Part shown: piece after piece, positions 8,673-19,482 of the stretch
Layout of the letters: the number at the start of each line of letters is the position of its first letter
Position numbering within the stretch: position 1 is the stretch's first letter
NCBI GenBank assembly: GCA_963742345.1
Contig: CAVULO010000002.1
Coordinates: forward strand, 116,762 to 180,761
Source of the DNA: Pseudolabrys sp963742345
GTDB lineage: Bacteria; Pseudomonadota; Alphaproteobacteria; Rhizobiales; Xanthobacteraceae
DNA length: 64,000 nucleotides
Direction: 5' to 3'
Made by a program: the position numbers and the translations under genes
The notes under the pieces: model-generated
Databases searched by the model: none
What the model saw: only the letters and a program-made list of their open reading frames with translations
What the model was told of the DNA's origin: nothing

Positions 8673-9902
8673 ATGTCCATGTCAGCCACTGCTCCATCCC
8701 ATCAATCGAATGCACTGGCCGAGAGCCGTTCGCTGCTCGATGAACTGGTCAGCCCGGTTGCCAGCGCGACCACCAAACACCGCCTCAGAATCATTGATCG
8801 GGTTACCGATCTTTTTGCCGCGGGCTCACGCAGTTATTCTCACGAACAGATCGCGCTGTTCGACGACGTGCTACGCCGGCTCTCGGCCGATATCGAGGTC
8901 AAAGCCCGCGCAAAGCTCGCGCATCGGCTGGGCGGCATGGAAAGCGCTCCGCCAAAACTCATCCGCTTGCTCGCCTTCGACGATGCGATCGAGGTGGCCG
9001 AGCCGGTGCTCGTCAATTCGCAACAGTTGAATGACGATGATCTGGTCGAGAATGCTACGACCAAAAGTCAGGACCATCTCTTTGCAATCGCACAACGTTT
9101 GAAAATAAGCGAAGTCGTCACCGATGTTCTTGTCGAACGGGGCGACGAACGGGTCGTCCATAGGGTCGTCAAGAACAAGGGGGCACGCTTCTCGCTTGCG
9201 GGTTACGGCAAGCTTACGAATCGTGCGCGATATGACCGAAAGCTGACGTTGGCTCTTGGCGAGCGCAGCGATCTTCCGCGTCAATATTTCCTGAAGCTGC
9301 TGGAAGCTGCATCAGCGACCGTGCGCGCCAAGCTCGAAGCGGCCAATCCGGAAGCGGTTGCCGCAATTCGGGATTCGGTCGACGACGTCGCCACCACGAT
9401 GCAACGTGAAGTCCGCAAGACGTCACGCGCACATGCCCTGGCTGTGCGCGAAGCTAAACGGCGATTCAATGTGCGCCCGATTACGGAAGCCAGCGTGCAT
9501 GGCCCGGCTCATGCGCAAGACTTCGACAAGACGGTGGTTGCGCTGGCAAGACTTGGCGTATTTTCGGTCGACCTTGTCGAACGCGCGTTGCTCGACGAGG
9601 GCGAGGATATGCTGTTGCTCCTTGCCAAGGCTGCCGGGTGTTCCTGGACGACGGCACGAGAACTGCTGTTGATGTACGCCGCCAACCGCAGCCTCAAACC
9701 CGACGACATCACCCGTGCATTCGAGCGATACAAGAAGCTCAGCGAGCCGACCGCACGAAATATTGTAGGCTTTTATGAGCGGCGCCTGAAGTTGCGCGCG
9801 AGCGCCGCCTCCAAAAACAAGCGTGGGCAGGATGCGGCCAGCGTGTCGACAATCGACGACGACATTGTCGTCGTGCCGTCACCTTCGCTCGCTCCCATGT
9901 AA
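8673..9902 (+). CDS. DUF2336 domain-containing protein
   Basis: 409-residue soluble, mostly helical protein of the alphaproteobacterial DUF2336 family, whose function is not established. The N-terminal half matches a second family member at 29631-30725 in motifs such as RVTDLF, QIALFDDVLRRL, EPVL and DDDLVE, spaced as in HEAT-like helical repeats. No signal peptide or membrane segment is visible. The start at 8673 is followed by a second ATG (8679), either of which could be used. It is a stand-alone gene, separated from fhs by a terminator and convergent with the antiporter. Confidence 0.8.
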   Translation: MSMSATAPSHQSNALAESRSLLDELVSPVASATTKHRLRIIDRVTDLFAAGSRSYSHEQIALFDDVLRRLSADIEVKARAKLAHRLGGMESAPPKLIRLLAFDDAIEVAEPVLVNSQQLNDDDLVENATTKSQDHLFAIAQRLKISEVVTDVLVERGDERVVHRVVKNKGARFSLAGYGKLTNRARYDRKLTLALGERSDLPRQYFLKLLEAASATVRAKLEAANPEAVAAIRDSVDDVATTMQREVRKTSRAHALAVREAKRRFNVRPITEASVHGPAHAQDFDKTVVALARLGVFSVDLVERALLDEGEDMLLLLAKAAGCSWTTARELLLMYAANRSLKPDDITRAFERYKKLSEPTARNIVGFYERRLKLRASAASKNKRGQDAASVSTIDDDIVVVPSPSLAPM

Positions 9903-9940
9903 CCGGCGGCTCTAGTCGAACTCGAGTTCATTGGAACGAT

Positions 9941-9978
9941 GGACGCCGCGGAACGACATTGGTCGTCCCGCGGCGTCC
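9941..9978. terminator. Long hairpin between convergent genes
   Basis: GGACGCCGCGG-a-ACGAC pairs with GTCGT-c-CCGCGGCGTCC around a 4-base loop, giving about 16 bp with one mismatch. It lies between the DUF2336 gene and the oppositely oriented antiporter, so it can end transcription from both sides; there is no T-run. Confidence 0.65.
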
Positions 9979-9987
9979 GAATTTCGA

Positions 9988-11637
9988 TCAGAATATCTTG
10001 ATTGCGCTTTCCAGCGTCTTCCATACGCCCCAGGCGAGCGGGACGCCGACGAAGGCCCAAAACAGGGCGGCCTTCGCATCGAGCCCGCCAAATCCGATGC
10101 CATGCGATCCTGTTGACGCCGCGCTTCTCGCGGAGGCTGTTTGTAGTTTCGCAACCTGCTCGGCGCTCATGAACCACTTCGAATCGACCGGCTTGATCAG
10201 GTAGTTGCAGATCAATCCGATGACGAGCATACCCGCCAAAATGTACAGCGTGTAGTCGTACAGGTGGTCGCGCGGTACACCGGCGGCGAGCTGGGCTTCG
10301 CGAATGTAGTTCACAACGACCGGGCCGATAATGCCGGCCGTGGACCATGCCGTGAGCAGCCGGCCGTGAATGGCGCCCACGAACTGGGTGCCGAACATAT
10401 CGGCGAGATAGGCCGGAACGGTTGCGAAACCGCCGCCGTACATCGACAAGATAATGCAGACGGCACTCACGAATATCGCCTTCGAGCCGGCGTTTGCCGA
10501 CCACGGCATCAGGAGATAGCAGATGATGCCGAGCACAAAGAACGTGTAGTAAGTTTTTTTGCGTCCGATGTAGTCGGACAACGACGCCCAGAAGAATCGT
10601 CCGCCGATGTTGAACAGCGAGAGCAGGCCGGCGAACCCGGCCGCGATTGCGGCGATAGCGACGCGTTGGTCGGCCGAAAGCGCGTTGAATTTGATGTCAG
10701 GGAGTCCGACCAGCGCGCCCGCGAAGATTTCCTGTAACATCGGCGAGGCCATGCCAATCACGCCGATACCCGCAGACACGTTCAGGCACAGCACCCACCA
10801 GATCAGCCAGAATTGCGGGGTCTTGTGCGCGTCCTTCAGATCCACATGATGTTGAGTGATCATCGATTTGTTCTCACTCGGCGTGGTCCAGCCATCGGGC
10901 CGCCATCCGGCAGGCGGCAACCGGTAACGGAAAGCGCCGACGATCATGAAGAAGAAGTAGATTGCGCCCATCGCAAGAAATGTTTTCCAGACGCCGACAT
11001 CGGTCGGCGTCTTGAAATAATTCAGCAGGATATTGGCCAGAGGTGCGCCGATCATGGCGCCGCCGCCAAATCCCATGATGGCCATGCCGGTCGCCATGCC
11101 GCGTCGGTCCGGGAACCATTTCACCAACGTGGACACTGGCGAGATGTAGCCAAGGCCAAGCCCGATGCCGCCGATCACGCCGGAACCGAGCCACATCAGC
11201 CACAGCTGATGGACGTAGACGCCGATGGCGCCGAGCACGAGGCCTCCGCACCAGCAGACCGCGGCAACGACACCGGCTTTGCGCGGACCCGCGTGCTCCA
11301 GCCAGCCGCCCCAGAGCGCGGCCGACACGCCGAGCACGACGAAGAACAGCGTGTACATCCAGCCAAGACTGGCAATGCGCCAGTCACAGGTGGTCGTGAA
11401 CAATTCCTGCGCCAGCGATATGTCCGGACACACTTTCGATGCGGTTAAGCCGATGGAGCGTGACAATGGCAACCAGAACACTGAGAAGCCGTAAGCCATG
11501 CCGATGCACAGATGGATGCAGAGCGCTGCTGGCGGTACCAGCCAGCGATTGAAGCCGGCAGTCGCAATAATGCGTTCACGGTCGAGAATACTTGTGATGT
11601 TGCCACCGCCCGCGAGCGGTTGGTCGATTGTCGTCAT
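9988..11637 (-). CDS. MFS transporter, oxalate/formate antiporter (OxlT) family
   Basis: 549-residue major facilitator with 12 predicted membrane helices, starting near residue 32 (RWLVPPAALCIHLCIGMAYG). It has GGIGLGLGYISPVSTLVKWFPDRRGMATG, the OxlT-type motif between helices 4 and 5, and GPRKAG in the loop 2-3 position. It is longer than classical OxlT (about 420) because of a wide helix 1-2 loop and a C-terminal extension with one extra hydrophobic segment (FWAFVGVPLAWGVW). Located between the oxalate enzymes and formate dehydrogenase, it probably exchanges oxalate for formate or imports oxalate. Confidence 0.88.
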   Translation of the reverse strand: MTTIDQPLAGGGNITSILDRERIIATAGFNRWLVPPAALCIHLCIGMAYGFSVFWLPLSRSIGLTASKVCPDISLAQELFTTTCDWRIASLGWMYTLFFVVLGVSAALWGGWLEHAGPRKAGVVAAVCWCGGLVLGAIGVYVHQLWLMWLGSGVIGGIGLGLGYISPVSTLVKWFPDRRGMATGMAIMGFGGGAMIGAPLANILLNYFKTPTDVGVWKTFLAMGAIYFFFMIVGAFRYRLPPAGWRPDGWTTPSENKSMITQHHVDLKDAHKTPQFWLIWWVLCLNVSAGIGVIGMASPMLQEIFAGALVGLPDIKFNALSADQRVAIAAIAAGFAGLLSLFNIGGRFFWASLSDYIGRKKTYYTFFVLGIICYLLMPWSANAGSKAIFVSAVCIILSMYGGGFATVPAYLADMFGTQFVGAIHGRLLTAWSTAGIIGPVVVNYIREAQLAAGVPRDHLYDYTLYILAGMLVIGLICNYLIKPVDSKWFMSAEQVAKLQTASARSAASTGSHGIGFGGLDAKAALFWAFVGVPLAWGVWKTLESAIKIF

Positions 11638-11860
11638 GCGCTTCCCCTTGGAATCTGCGCGTTCGTAGCGCGCTTGAGCGGGCGAGAGTGTCGGCGCGCA
11701 TGGGATGAATCAACCGCGCGATCTTTATCGAGCGATAGGTTTTTTCAATTTCGCAATAGCGAAGCGCTATGCTGATTCAGATCATTGCGCAGGATTAAAG
11801 TTTTCGGCCGATGGAGTGCGCATCGGTGTCGAACGAAATATGCGACTAAAGACTGATGCG

Positions 11861-12754
11861 TTAGTCAGACAACATAGGCGCAATGCGACGCGCTTCAGCG
11901 ACAAGCGCCGCCGTCAAAGTTGTCATTGGTTCGCGCGCGGGCGCCACGAGGCCTATGGTATGTGTTGCTTCAGGATCGACGATCGGGATCGAACGCAACA
12001 CATCAGTGAGTCCGAGCGAGGCGGCCAGCCGCGCCGGCATTACGCTTGCCCACCGCCCGGTGCGCACATGGGAATACAATAAAATCATCGAATCCGATTC
12101 GAGCGTGATATGCGGATCGATACCGGTATCGCGCAACAGCCGTTCGATGATTCGCCGGTTCTGCATGTCGGGGGTGAGCAGGCACAGCGGCACTTGCGCG
12201 ACGTCGGCCCACGTTACGGTCTGGCGGTCGCCAAGGGGCGCGTCGGCAGCGACCAGCAGACGGTAGCGTTCGCGATACAGCGGCACGGCAGTGACGCGGC
12301 CAAGCGGTTCGTTGTCGAGATAGGTGAGGCCGGCATCGATCTCGAGATTTTCCAGATGCGTGAGAATTTCGATCGAGGTGCGCGAGAGGACGGTAAACTG
12401 CACCTCGGGATGACGCGCCCGGAAAGGCGTCGTCAATGTTTCCACCATAGCCAGCGCCGTCGGAATGGCGGCGAGCCGCAACCGCCCGGCCAGGCCATGC
12501 TTGAGGGCGTGCACCTCCTGGCGCATCGCACGGGTGTCGCCGACGATGCGGCGGGCCCATTCGAGCACGCGCTCGCCTTCGGCCGTGAAGCTCTGAAAAC
12601 GCGAGCCACGATTGACCAGCAGCACGCCAAAAGCATCCTCTAGCTGCTTCACCCCGGCGGAAAGTGTCGGCTGGGTGACGCCGCAGGCCTCGGCTGCCCG
12701 ACCGAAATGCTTTTCACGGGCCAAGGCCAAGAGAAATTCCAGCTTTTCCAGCAA
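11861..12754 (-). CDS. LysR family regulator divergent from formate dehydrogenase
   Basis: LysR-type activator with N-terminal helix-turn-helix (HFGRAAEACGVTQPTLSAGVKQLE) and a two-lobed substrate-binding domain. The chosen start is TTG at 12754, five bases after GGGGAAGG, giving 297 residues beginning LEKLEFLLALAREK as in the family. An upstream in-frame ATG would add 39 residues unlike any LysR protein. It is transcribed away from the formate dehydrogenase genes, the arrangement of the fds-type regulator, and an inverted repeat lies in the shared promoter region. Formate as inducer is inferred from context. Confidence 0.85.
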   Translation of the reverse strand: MLEKLEFLLALAREKHFGRAAEACGVTQPTLSAGVKQLEDAFGVLLVNRGSRFQSFTAEGERVLEWARRIVGDTRAMRQEVHALKHGLAGRLRLAAIPTALAMVETLTTPFRARHPEVQFTVLSRTSIEILTHLENLEIDAGLTYLDNEPLGRVTAVPLYRERYRLLVAADAPLGDRQTVTWADVAQVPLCLLTPDMQNRRIIERLLRDTGIDPHITLESDSMILLYSHVRTGRWASVMPARLAASLGLTDVLRSIPIVDPEATHTIGLVAPAREPMTTLTAALVAEARRIAPMLSD

Positions 12755-12882
12755 TGCCTTCCCCGCTCCGCATAAAGATAAAGGTGAGGAGTGTCCCAGC
12801 CGCGCGGGCCGCCGAAACGGTGCGCTGCGTAGGTAATTAATTAAGGCCGCATAATCGGAAAATACAAGCACAACATTGGTAT

Positions 12883-12901
12883 TGATAGAAGAAATCTATC
12901 A
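12883..12901. promoter_or_regulatory. Inverted repeat, likely LysR operator for the formate dehydrogenase operon
   Basis: TGATAGA, 5-base spacer AGAAA, TCTATCA: a perfect 7-bp inverted repeat containing the T-N11-A type LysR motif. It lies 70 bases before the formate dehydrogenase ATG and 129 bases before the regulator start, in an AT-rich stretch of the divergent intergenic region. Confidence 0.6.
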
Positions 12902-12970
12902 GACGATTTGGGCGTAGGGCTTGCGTACCTCAATTTAGAAGGGTTTTTCTGGAGTTCAGAGGGAAGAGAG

Positions 12971-14693
<1,723 letters not shown>

Positions 14694-14711
14694 CGGCGAA
14701 AGGCGAAAAAA

Positions 14712-17504
14712 ATGAGCGCAGGTAACGGCAAAGCCAAGACCGTGAAATTTACGCTCGACGGCAAGGATGTCGTAGCGCTCGAGGGCGAGACCCTATGGCA
14801 GGTTGCCAAGCGCCAGGGCATCGAGATCCCGCATCTGTGTTATTCGCCCGAGCCCGGCTATCGCGCCGACGGCAACTGCCGCGCCTGTATGGTCGAGATC
14901 GAAGGCGAGCGCGTGCTGGCGGCAAGCTGCATCCGCAAGCCGTCCGAAGGCATGAAGGTGAAAGCCGCCTCCGACCGCGCCAAGGCCGCGCGCAAAATGA
15001 TCTTCGACCTGCTGATCAGCGATCAGCCCGAACGCGCCACTTCGCACGATCCGCAATCGAAATTCTGGTCCTGGGCCGACAAAATGGGGATCGATGTCGG
15101 CCGCTTCCCCGAGCGCGAGAAGATGCCCGCGCCGGACCGCAGCCATATCGCGATGGCAGTCAATCTCGACGCCTGCATCCAGTGCAATCTCTGCGTTCGC
15201 GCCTGCCGCGAAGTGCAGGTCAACGATGTTATCGGCATGGCTGGCCGCGGCTACGGCGAGAAAATCGTGTTCGATTTCGACGACCCGATGGGCGCGTCCA
15301 CTTGCGTGGCATGCGGCGAATGCGTGCAAGCCTGTCCAACTGGCGCGCTGATGCCGGCAACTCTGCTCAACGACAAGAACGTGCGTACCGAATTCCCGGA
15401 CCGCGAGGTGCACAGCGTGTGCCCCTATTGCGGCGTCGGCTGCCAGCTCACCTACCACATCAAGAACGACAAGCTTTTGTACGTCACCGGCCGCGACGGC
15501 CCGGCCAACCAGAACCGGCTGTGCGTGAAGGGCCGCTTCGGCTTCGACTATGTCAGCAATCCTCAGCGGCTTACCAAACCGATGGTGCGCAAGGATGGCG
15601 TGGCGAAGGCCGCCGACGATCTGGTCGACCCCTCAAATCCGTTCACGCACTTCCGCGAAGCCACCTGGGAAGAGGCGATGGCGCGCGCCGCTTCCGGCCT
15701 GAAAAAAATCCGCGACCGCGACGGCCCGCGTGCGCTCGCCGGGTTCGGTTCGGCCAAGGGCTCGAACGAAGAGGCCTATCTGTTCCAGAAGCTGGTGCGC
15801 ACCGGCTTTGGCTCCAACAATGTCGATCACTGCACGCGGCTTTGTCACGCGTCATCGGTGGCTGCGCTCCTGGAGGGCGTCGGCTCGGCGGCTGTCACCG
15901 CGACCTTCAACGAGTGCAAGAATTCCGACTTCATCATTGTGATCGGCGCCAATCCGGCCGAGAACCATCCGGTCGCCGCCACTTTCTTCAAGCAGGCTGC
16001 CAAGCGCGGCGCCAAGCTGGTGGTGATGGACCCGCGCGGGCAGGCACTCAAGCGCCACGCCTGGAAGATGATGCAGTTCAAGAACGGCACCGACGTCGCG
16101 ATGCTCAACGGCATGCTCAATGTCATCATCGGCGAGAAGCTCTACGACCAGCAATATGTGCAGACCTATGTGGAAGGCTTCGACCAGCTCGCCGAGCACG
16201 TGAGGGACTTCACGCCCGAGGAGATGGAGCCGATCTGCGGCATTCCCGCCGACACGCTGCGCGAAGTGGCGCGCAACTTCGCGCGCGCGGAAAGCGCCAT
16301 CATTTTCTGGGGCATGGGCGTATCGCAACACACCCATGGCACCGATAATGCGCGCTGCCTGATTGCGCTATCGCTGATCTGCGGCCAGGTCGGCCGGCCC
16401 GGAACGGGCCTGCATCCGCTGCGCGGACAAAACAACGTGCAGGGTGCCTCCGATGCCGGCCTCATTCCGATGTTCTTCCCCGATTACAAATCGGTCGAGA
16501 GCCCGGAGATGATCGCGAAATACGAAAAGGCCTGGGGCAAGAAGCTCGATCCCAAGCGCGGCAAGACGGTGGTCGAGATTATGGATGCGGTACACGCCAA
16601 CGAGATCAAGGGCATGTACATCATGGGCGAGAACCCCGCGATGTCCGATCCCGACTTGAACCATGCGCGCGGCGCACTCGCCCATCTCGAGCATCTGGTC
16701 GTGCAGGACATCTTCCTCACCGAGACGTGCTCCTATGCGGACGTGATCCTGCCGGCCTCGGCCTGGCCGGAGAAAGATGGCACCGTCACCAACACCAATC
16801 GTCAGGTGCAGATGGGCCGCCGGGCGCTGCCGCTGCCCGGCGATGCGCGCCAGGATTTGTGGATCATCCAGGATCTCGCCCAACGCATGGGCGAAAAGTG
16901 GAACTACAAAAGTGTCGGCGAGGTCTATACCGAAATGGCGAACCTGATGCCCGCGCTCGATAATATTTCGTGGGAGCGCGTCGAGCGCGAGGATCACGTC
17001 ACCTATCCATCTGACGCGCCCGACAAACCGGGCCGCGACGTGGTGTTCGACAAGGGCTTCCCGCGGCCGAACAGCATGGCCAAGCTGGTGGCGGCCAAGC
17101 TCACGCCACCGGACGAGATGCCGGACCACGACTTCCCATTCATCCTCACCACCGGCCGCCAACTTGAACATTGGCACACCGGGGCGATGACGCGCCGCGC
17201 CACCGTGCTCGACGCGCTGGAGCCGAGCGCGTGCGCTTCGGTCTCGCGCGGCACAATCGAGAAACTGGGGCTCAAGGCGGGCGATATGCTGCGCGTCACC
17301 ACGCGCCGCGGCGAAGTCGAGCTGGCCGCGCGCCAGGACGATGCCATTCCCGACGGCGTCGTGTTCATCCCGTTCGCCTTTGTCGAGGCGGCGGCAAATA
17401 TCCTGACCAACCCGGCGCTCGACCCGTTCGGCAAGATCCCGGAATTCAAATTCTGCGCGGCGAAGGTGGAGCCGGCAGGGCCGAGACAAGTGGCGGCGGA
17501 ATAG
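14712..17504 (+). CDS. NAD-dependent formate dehydrogenase alpha subunit (Mo/W-bis-PGD)
   Basis: 930-residue catalytic subunit oxidising formate to CO2. Visible order: NuoG-type 2Fe-2S domain (C43, C56, C59, C73), two 4Fe-4S clusters (C155/158/161/165 and C198/201/204/208), the fourth cluster motif CPYCGVGC at 237-244, then the molybdopterin domains with the metal-ligand Cys in CTRLCHASSV (about C378, so no selenocysteine) and the C-terminal dinucleotide-binding domain (TTGRQLEHWHTG). Size and layout match FDH1/FdsA. No FdhD-like chaperone or FdsD gene follows, so maturation factors must lie elsewhere. Confidence 0.95.
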   Translation: MSAGNGKAKTVKFTLDGKDVVALEGETLWQVAKRQGIEIPHLCYSPEPGYRADGNCRACMVEIEGERVLAASCIRKPSEGMKVKAASDRAKAARKMIFDLLISDQPERATSHDPQSKFWSWADKMGIDVGRFPEREKMPAPDRSHIAMAVNLDACIQCNLCVRACREVQVNDVIGMAGRGYGEKIVFDFDDPMGASTCVACGECVQACPTGALMPATLLNDKNVRTEFPDREVHSVCPYCGVGCQLTYHIKNDKLLYVTGRDGPANQNRLCVKGRFGFDYVSNPQRLTKPMVRKDGVAKAADDLVDPSNPFTHFREATWEEAMARAASGLKKIRDRDGPRALAGFGSAKGSNEEAYLFQKLVRTGFGSNNVDHCTRLCHASSVAALLEGVGSAAVTATFNECKNSDFIIVIGANPAENHPVAATFFKQAAKRGAKLVVMDPRGQALKRHAWKMMQFKNGTDVAMLNGMLNVIIGEKLYDQQYVQTYVEGFDQLAEHVRDFTPEEMEPICGIPADTLREVARNFARAESAIIFWGMGVSQHTHGTDNARCLIALSLICGQVGRPGTGLHPLRGQNNVQGASDAGLIPMFFPDYKSVESPEMIAKYEKAWGKKLDPKRGKTVVEIMDAVHANEIKGMYIMGENPAMSDPDLNHARGALAHLEHLVVQDIFLTETCSYADVILPASAWPEKDGTVTNTNRQVQMGRRALPLPGDARQDLWIIQDLAQRMGEKWNYKSVGEVYTEMANLMPALDNISWERVEREDHVTYPSDAPDKPGRDVVFDKGFPRPNSMAKLVAAKLTPPDEMPDHDFPFILTTGRQLEHWHTGAMTRRATVLDALEPSACASVSRGTIEKLGLKAGDMLRVTTRRGEVELAARQDDAIPDGVVFIPFAFVEAAANILTNPALDPFGKIPEFKFCAAKVEPAGPRQVAAE

Positions 17505-17616
17505 CCTCGTCGGTCATAACCATCCCCGGGTTCGGGCTTGCCGGCCCCGGCGGTGTTGCCTCTCTGTGAAAAATGCTGTTCGACTTGGCGCGGGGTCGAT
17601 TTGCGGGGCTTCGCCT

Positions 17617-18378
17617 ATGACTTGGATGCTCGATCGAATCGGGCGGCACATCGCCACCTATTTGCAAAAGCCTGCATCCGGTTACGAGCCGTTTACGCCG
17701 GCCGATCCGGCCGCGCTGCTTGCGACCATCAGGCCCGGCGATATCCTGCTAATTGAAGGCCGCAACCATATTTCCGGCATTATCAAATATTTGACGCAGT
17801 CCACCTGGTCGCACGCAGCCCTCTATGTCGGACCCGTCGCCGGAATAACGGCGGATGGCGAACCGTGCGATCTGGTGGAATCCAACCTGGACGCCGGCAC
17901 CATCTGTGTGCCGTTGTCGAAGTATTCCCAATATCATACTCGAATCTGCCGGCCAGTCGGCCTGTCACCTGAAGACCGGCAGGCCGTCTGCGACTACGCC
18001 GTCGAACGCATTGGGCTGGAATACGATCTCAAGAACATCATTGATCTCGGCCGCTATCTGGTGCCGTTGCCGGTGCCGCAGCGTTGGCGGCGGCGCATGA
18101 TCGCGCTCGGCTCCGGCGATCCGACCAAGCTCATTTGCTCCGCGCTCATCGCGCGGGCCTTTGGCGCCATCGGGTATCCGATATTGCCCGCGATTGAGCG
18201 CGTGGAAAGCGCGCAGGCGCGGCGGGAAATTTATCATATCCGCGACAGCTCGCTTTATTGTCCGCGCGATTTCGATATTTCCCCATATTTCGCCATAATC
18301 AAGCCGACGATCGAAATGGGCTTCGACTACAAGACGATCAATTGGTGGAGGGGAGACGCTTCCAAAGCGATTGAGTAA
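17617..18378 (+). CDS. YiiX/YebB-like NlpC/P60-family (permuted papain-fold) putative hydrolase
   Basis: About 253 residues. The domain has RPGDILLIEG, then the His motif TWSHAALYVG and, near the C-terminus, the Cys motif KLICSALIARAF, the circularly permuted cysteine-peptidase/amidase order of the YaeF/YiiX group. No clear signal peptide. ATG 17617 is preferred; a GTG at 17566 and an ATG at 17626 are alternatives. It lies about 110 bases after the formate dehydrogenase gene with no obvious functional link. Confidence 0.7.
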   Translation: MTWMLDRIGRHIATYLQKPASGYEPFTPADPAALLATIRPGDILLIEGRNHISGIIKYLTQSTWSHAALYVGPVAGITADGEPCDLVESNLDAGTICVPLSKYSQYHTRICRPVGLSPEDRQAVCDYAVERIGLEYDLKNIIDLGRYLVPLPVPQRWRRRMIALGSGDPTKLICSALIARAFGAIGYPILPAIERVESAQARREIYHIRDSSLYCPRDFDISPYFAIIKPTIEMGFDYKTINWWRGDASKAIE

Positions 18379-18490
18379 TTGCCAAATCGCTGTCGACTTT
18401 AATGCGCTCGCCCATTTCCCGCCGTTTTCGCGGCGGAGAGTTCCAGCCGCCTTTGCAGGACGCGAGGGTGAATGGACAGAGGGTAAAGCC

Positions 18491-18922
18491 ATGAAATTTG
18501 CGCCACATATTTTGGTGCTCGCCATCGCATGCGTCGCCATGCCCGCGCTGGCCAAGCCAGCCTATGTTGCCTCAACGCTTAATCTGCGCGCGGCGCCCGG
18601 CACTGGCAGCGAAATCGTCGCAAAGATTCCCGGTGGCAGCCTGGTCGATACTGGTGCATGCGACGAAGGCTGGTGCGAGATCAGCTGGCAGGACAAGAAA
18701 GGCTTTGTCATCCAGACGGCAATCGACATGAGCGGCCGCGTTCCGCAGCAGCGTGCCGCTGCCACGGGGCCGGCTTATCGGCAAGGTCCGCGCGGTCCGC
18801 AAATGGTCGAGGGCCCGGAGGTTGTCGGAGGACCGGTCTATTACGATCCGCCGCCGCCGGTGGTCTATTACGGCGGGCCGTACTATCGCCCCTACTATGG
18901 CTGGCGCCGGCACTGGTGGTGA
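18491..18922 (+). CDS. Exported SH3-domain protein
   Basis: 143 residues with a clear signal peptide (MKFAPHILVLAIACVAMPALAK, cut near ALA-K). A bacterial SH3 domain follows (TLNLRAAPGTGSEIVAKIPGG through WCEISWQDKKGFV). The C-terminal 60 residues are rich in Gly, Pro and Tyr (YYDPPPPVVYYGG). Probably a periplasmic or envelope-associated protein that binds peptidoglycan; that role is inferred from the family. ATG 18491 follows AGAGGG. Confidence 0.82.
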   Translation: MKFAPHILVLAIACVAMPALAKPAYVASTLNLRAAPGTGSEIVAKIPGGSLVDTGACDEGWCEISWQDKKGFVIQTAIDMSGRVPQQRAAATGPAYRQGPRGPQMVEGPEVVGGPVYYDPPPPVVYYGGPYYRPYYGWRRHWW

Positions 18923-18925
18923 TGA

Positions 18926-19090
18926 TTACTTTGCTTGGCTGCCGCTGCCGAACATCAGGCCAAGCGCCACGAGTGTGATGACATAGGCGATGATGCCGGC
19001 AGGTATTGCGACGTAAAACCTGGCGCCGAGTTCCTGCTCCAGCCCGAAAATTACGCCGGCGCCGACCAGCACCGCCGCAAATCGGATCAT
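18926..19090 (-). CDS. Small hydrophobic membrane protein
   Basis: 54 residues (MIRFAAVLVGAGVIF at the start, ALGLMFGSGSQAK at the end) with two hydrophobic stretches separated by LEQELGARFY. It starts 24 bases after the stop of the 78-residue exported protein on the same strand, so the two are probably co-transcribed. It ends 3 bases from the SH3 protein stop (convergent). Function unknown. Confidence 0.55.
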   Translation of the reverse strand: MIRFAAVLVGAGVIFGLEQELGARFYVAIPAGIIAYVITLVALGLMFGSGSQAK

Positions 19091-19114
19091 GCGATCCCGG
19101 GTCAATGCGGCGGC

Positions 19115-19351
19115 CTAGCGTTTGCCGTCGTTCTGCCCGCGCATGTTTGACCATGGATCGTTGTTGCGAGGCGCATCGCTTTCCTTGCGCGTCTGATCAA
19201 GCGTTTTCTTGTATTGCTTGTCGAGCGCTTCGGCCTGCTGTTTTTTGTCTCTTTCCTGGATCATAATGGGATCGTCGTCTCGCGATCGCTGCGCGAAAGC
19301 CGGTCCGCTCAGAATTGCCAGCATGATGGCGCTCGCAACAAGTTTTCTCAT
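19115..19351 (-). CDS. Small exported hypothetical protein
   Basis: 78 residues: signal peptide MRKLVASAIMLAILSGPAFA, then a very charged, probably helical mature part of about 58 residues ending DPWSNMRGQNDGKR. The ending recurs in small periplasmic proteins of Bradyrhizobium relatives from memory; function unknown. It is divergent from bioB. Confidence 0.7.
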   Translation of the reverse strand: MRKLVASAIMLAILSGPAFAQRSRDDDPIMIQERDKKQQAEALDKQYKKTLDQTRKESDAPRNNDPWSNMRGQNDGKR

Positions 19352-19482
19352 CGTGTCAAATCCCCGGCCTGAGCAATACTAGCATAGCGCCGTAAACCGC
19401 TCAATGTAATGAAATCATTGCACAATCAACAGTGCGGCTTGGTATAAGGCTTTGCTGACCGGGCGCATCGGAGGTTATGGGT

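Noticed and set aside
8488..8715. 75-codon minus-strand frame between fhs and the DUF2336 gene
   Set aside because: No ribosome site and no family resemblance; the region is better explained by the terminator and promoter of the next gene.
12755..12871. 39-residue N-terminal extension of the LysR regulator
   Set aside because: Not LysR-like, while a TTG with a good ribosome site gives the standard start.
14795..16348. 517-codon plus-strand frame inside the formate dehydrogenase alpha gene
   Set aside because: Arg-rich frame-shifted shadow of a clear molybdoenzyme; no start site or domain.
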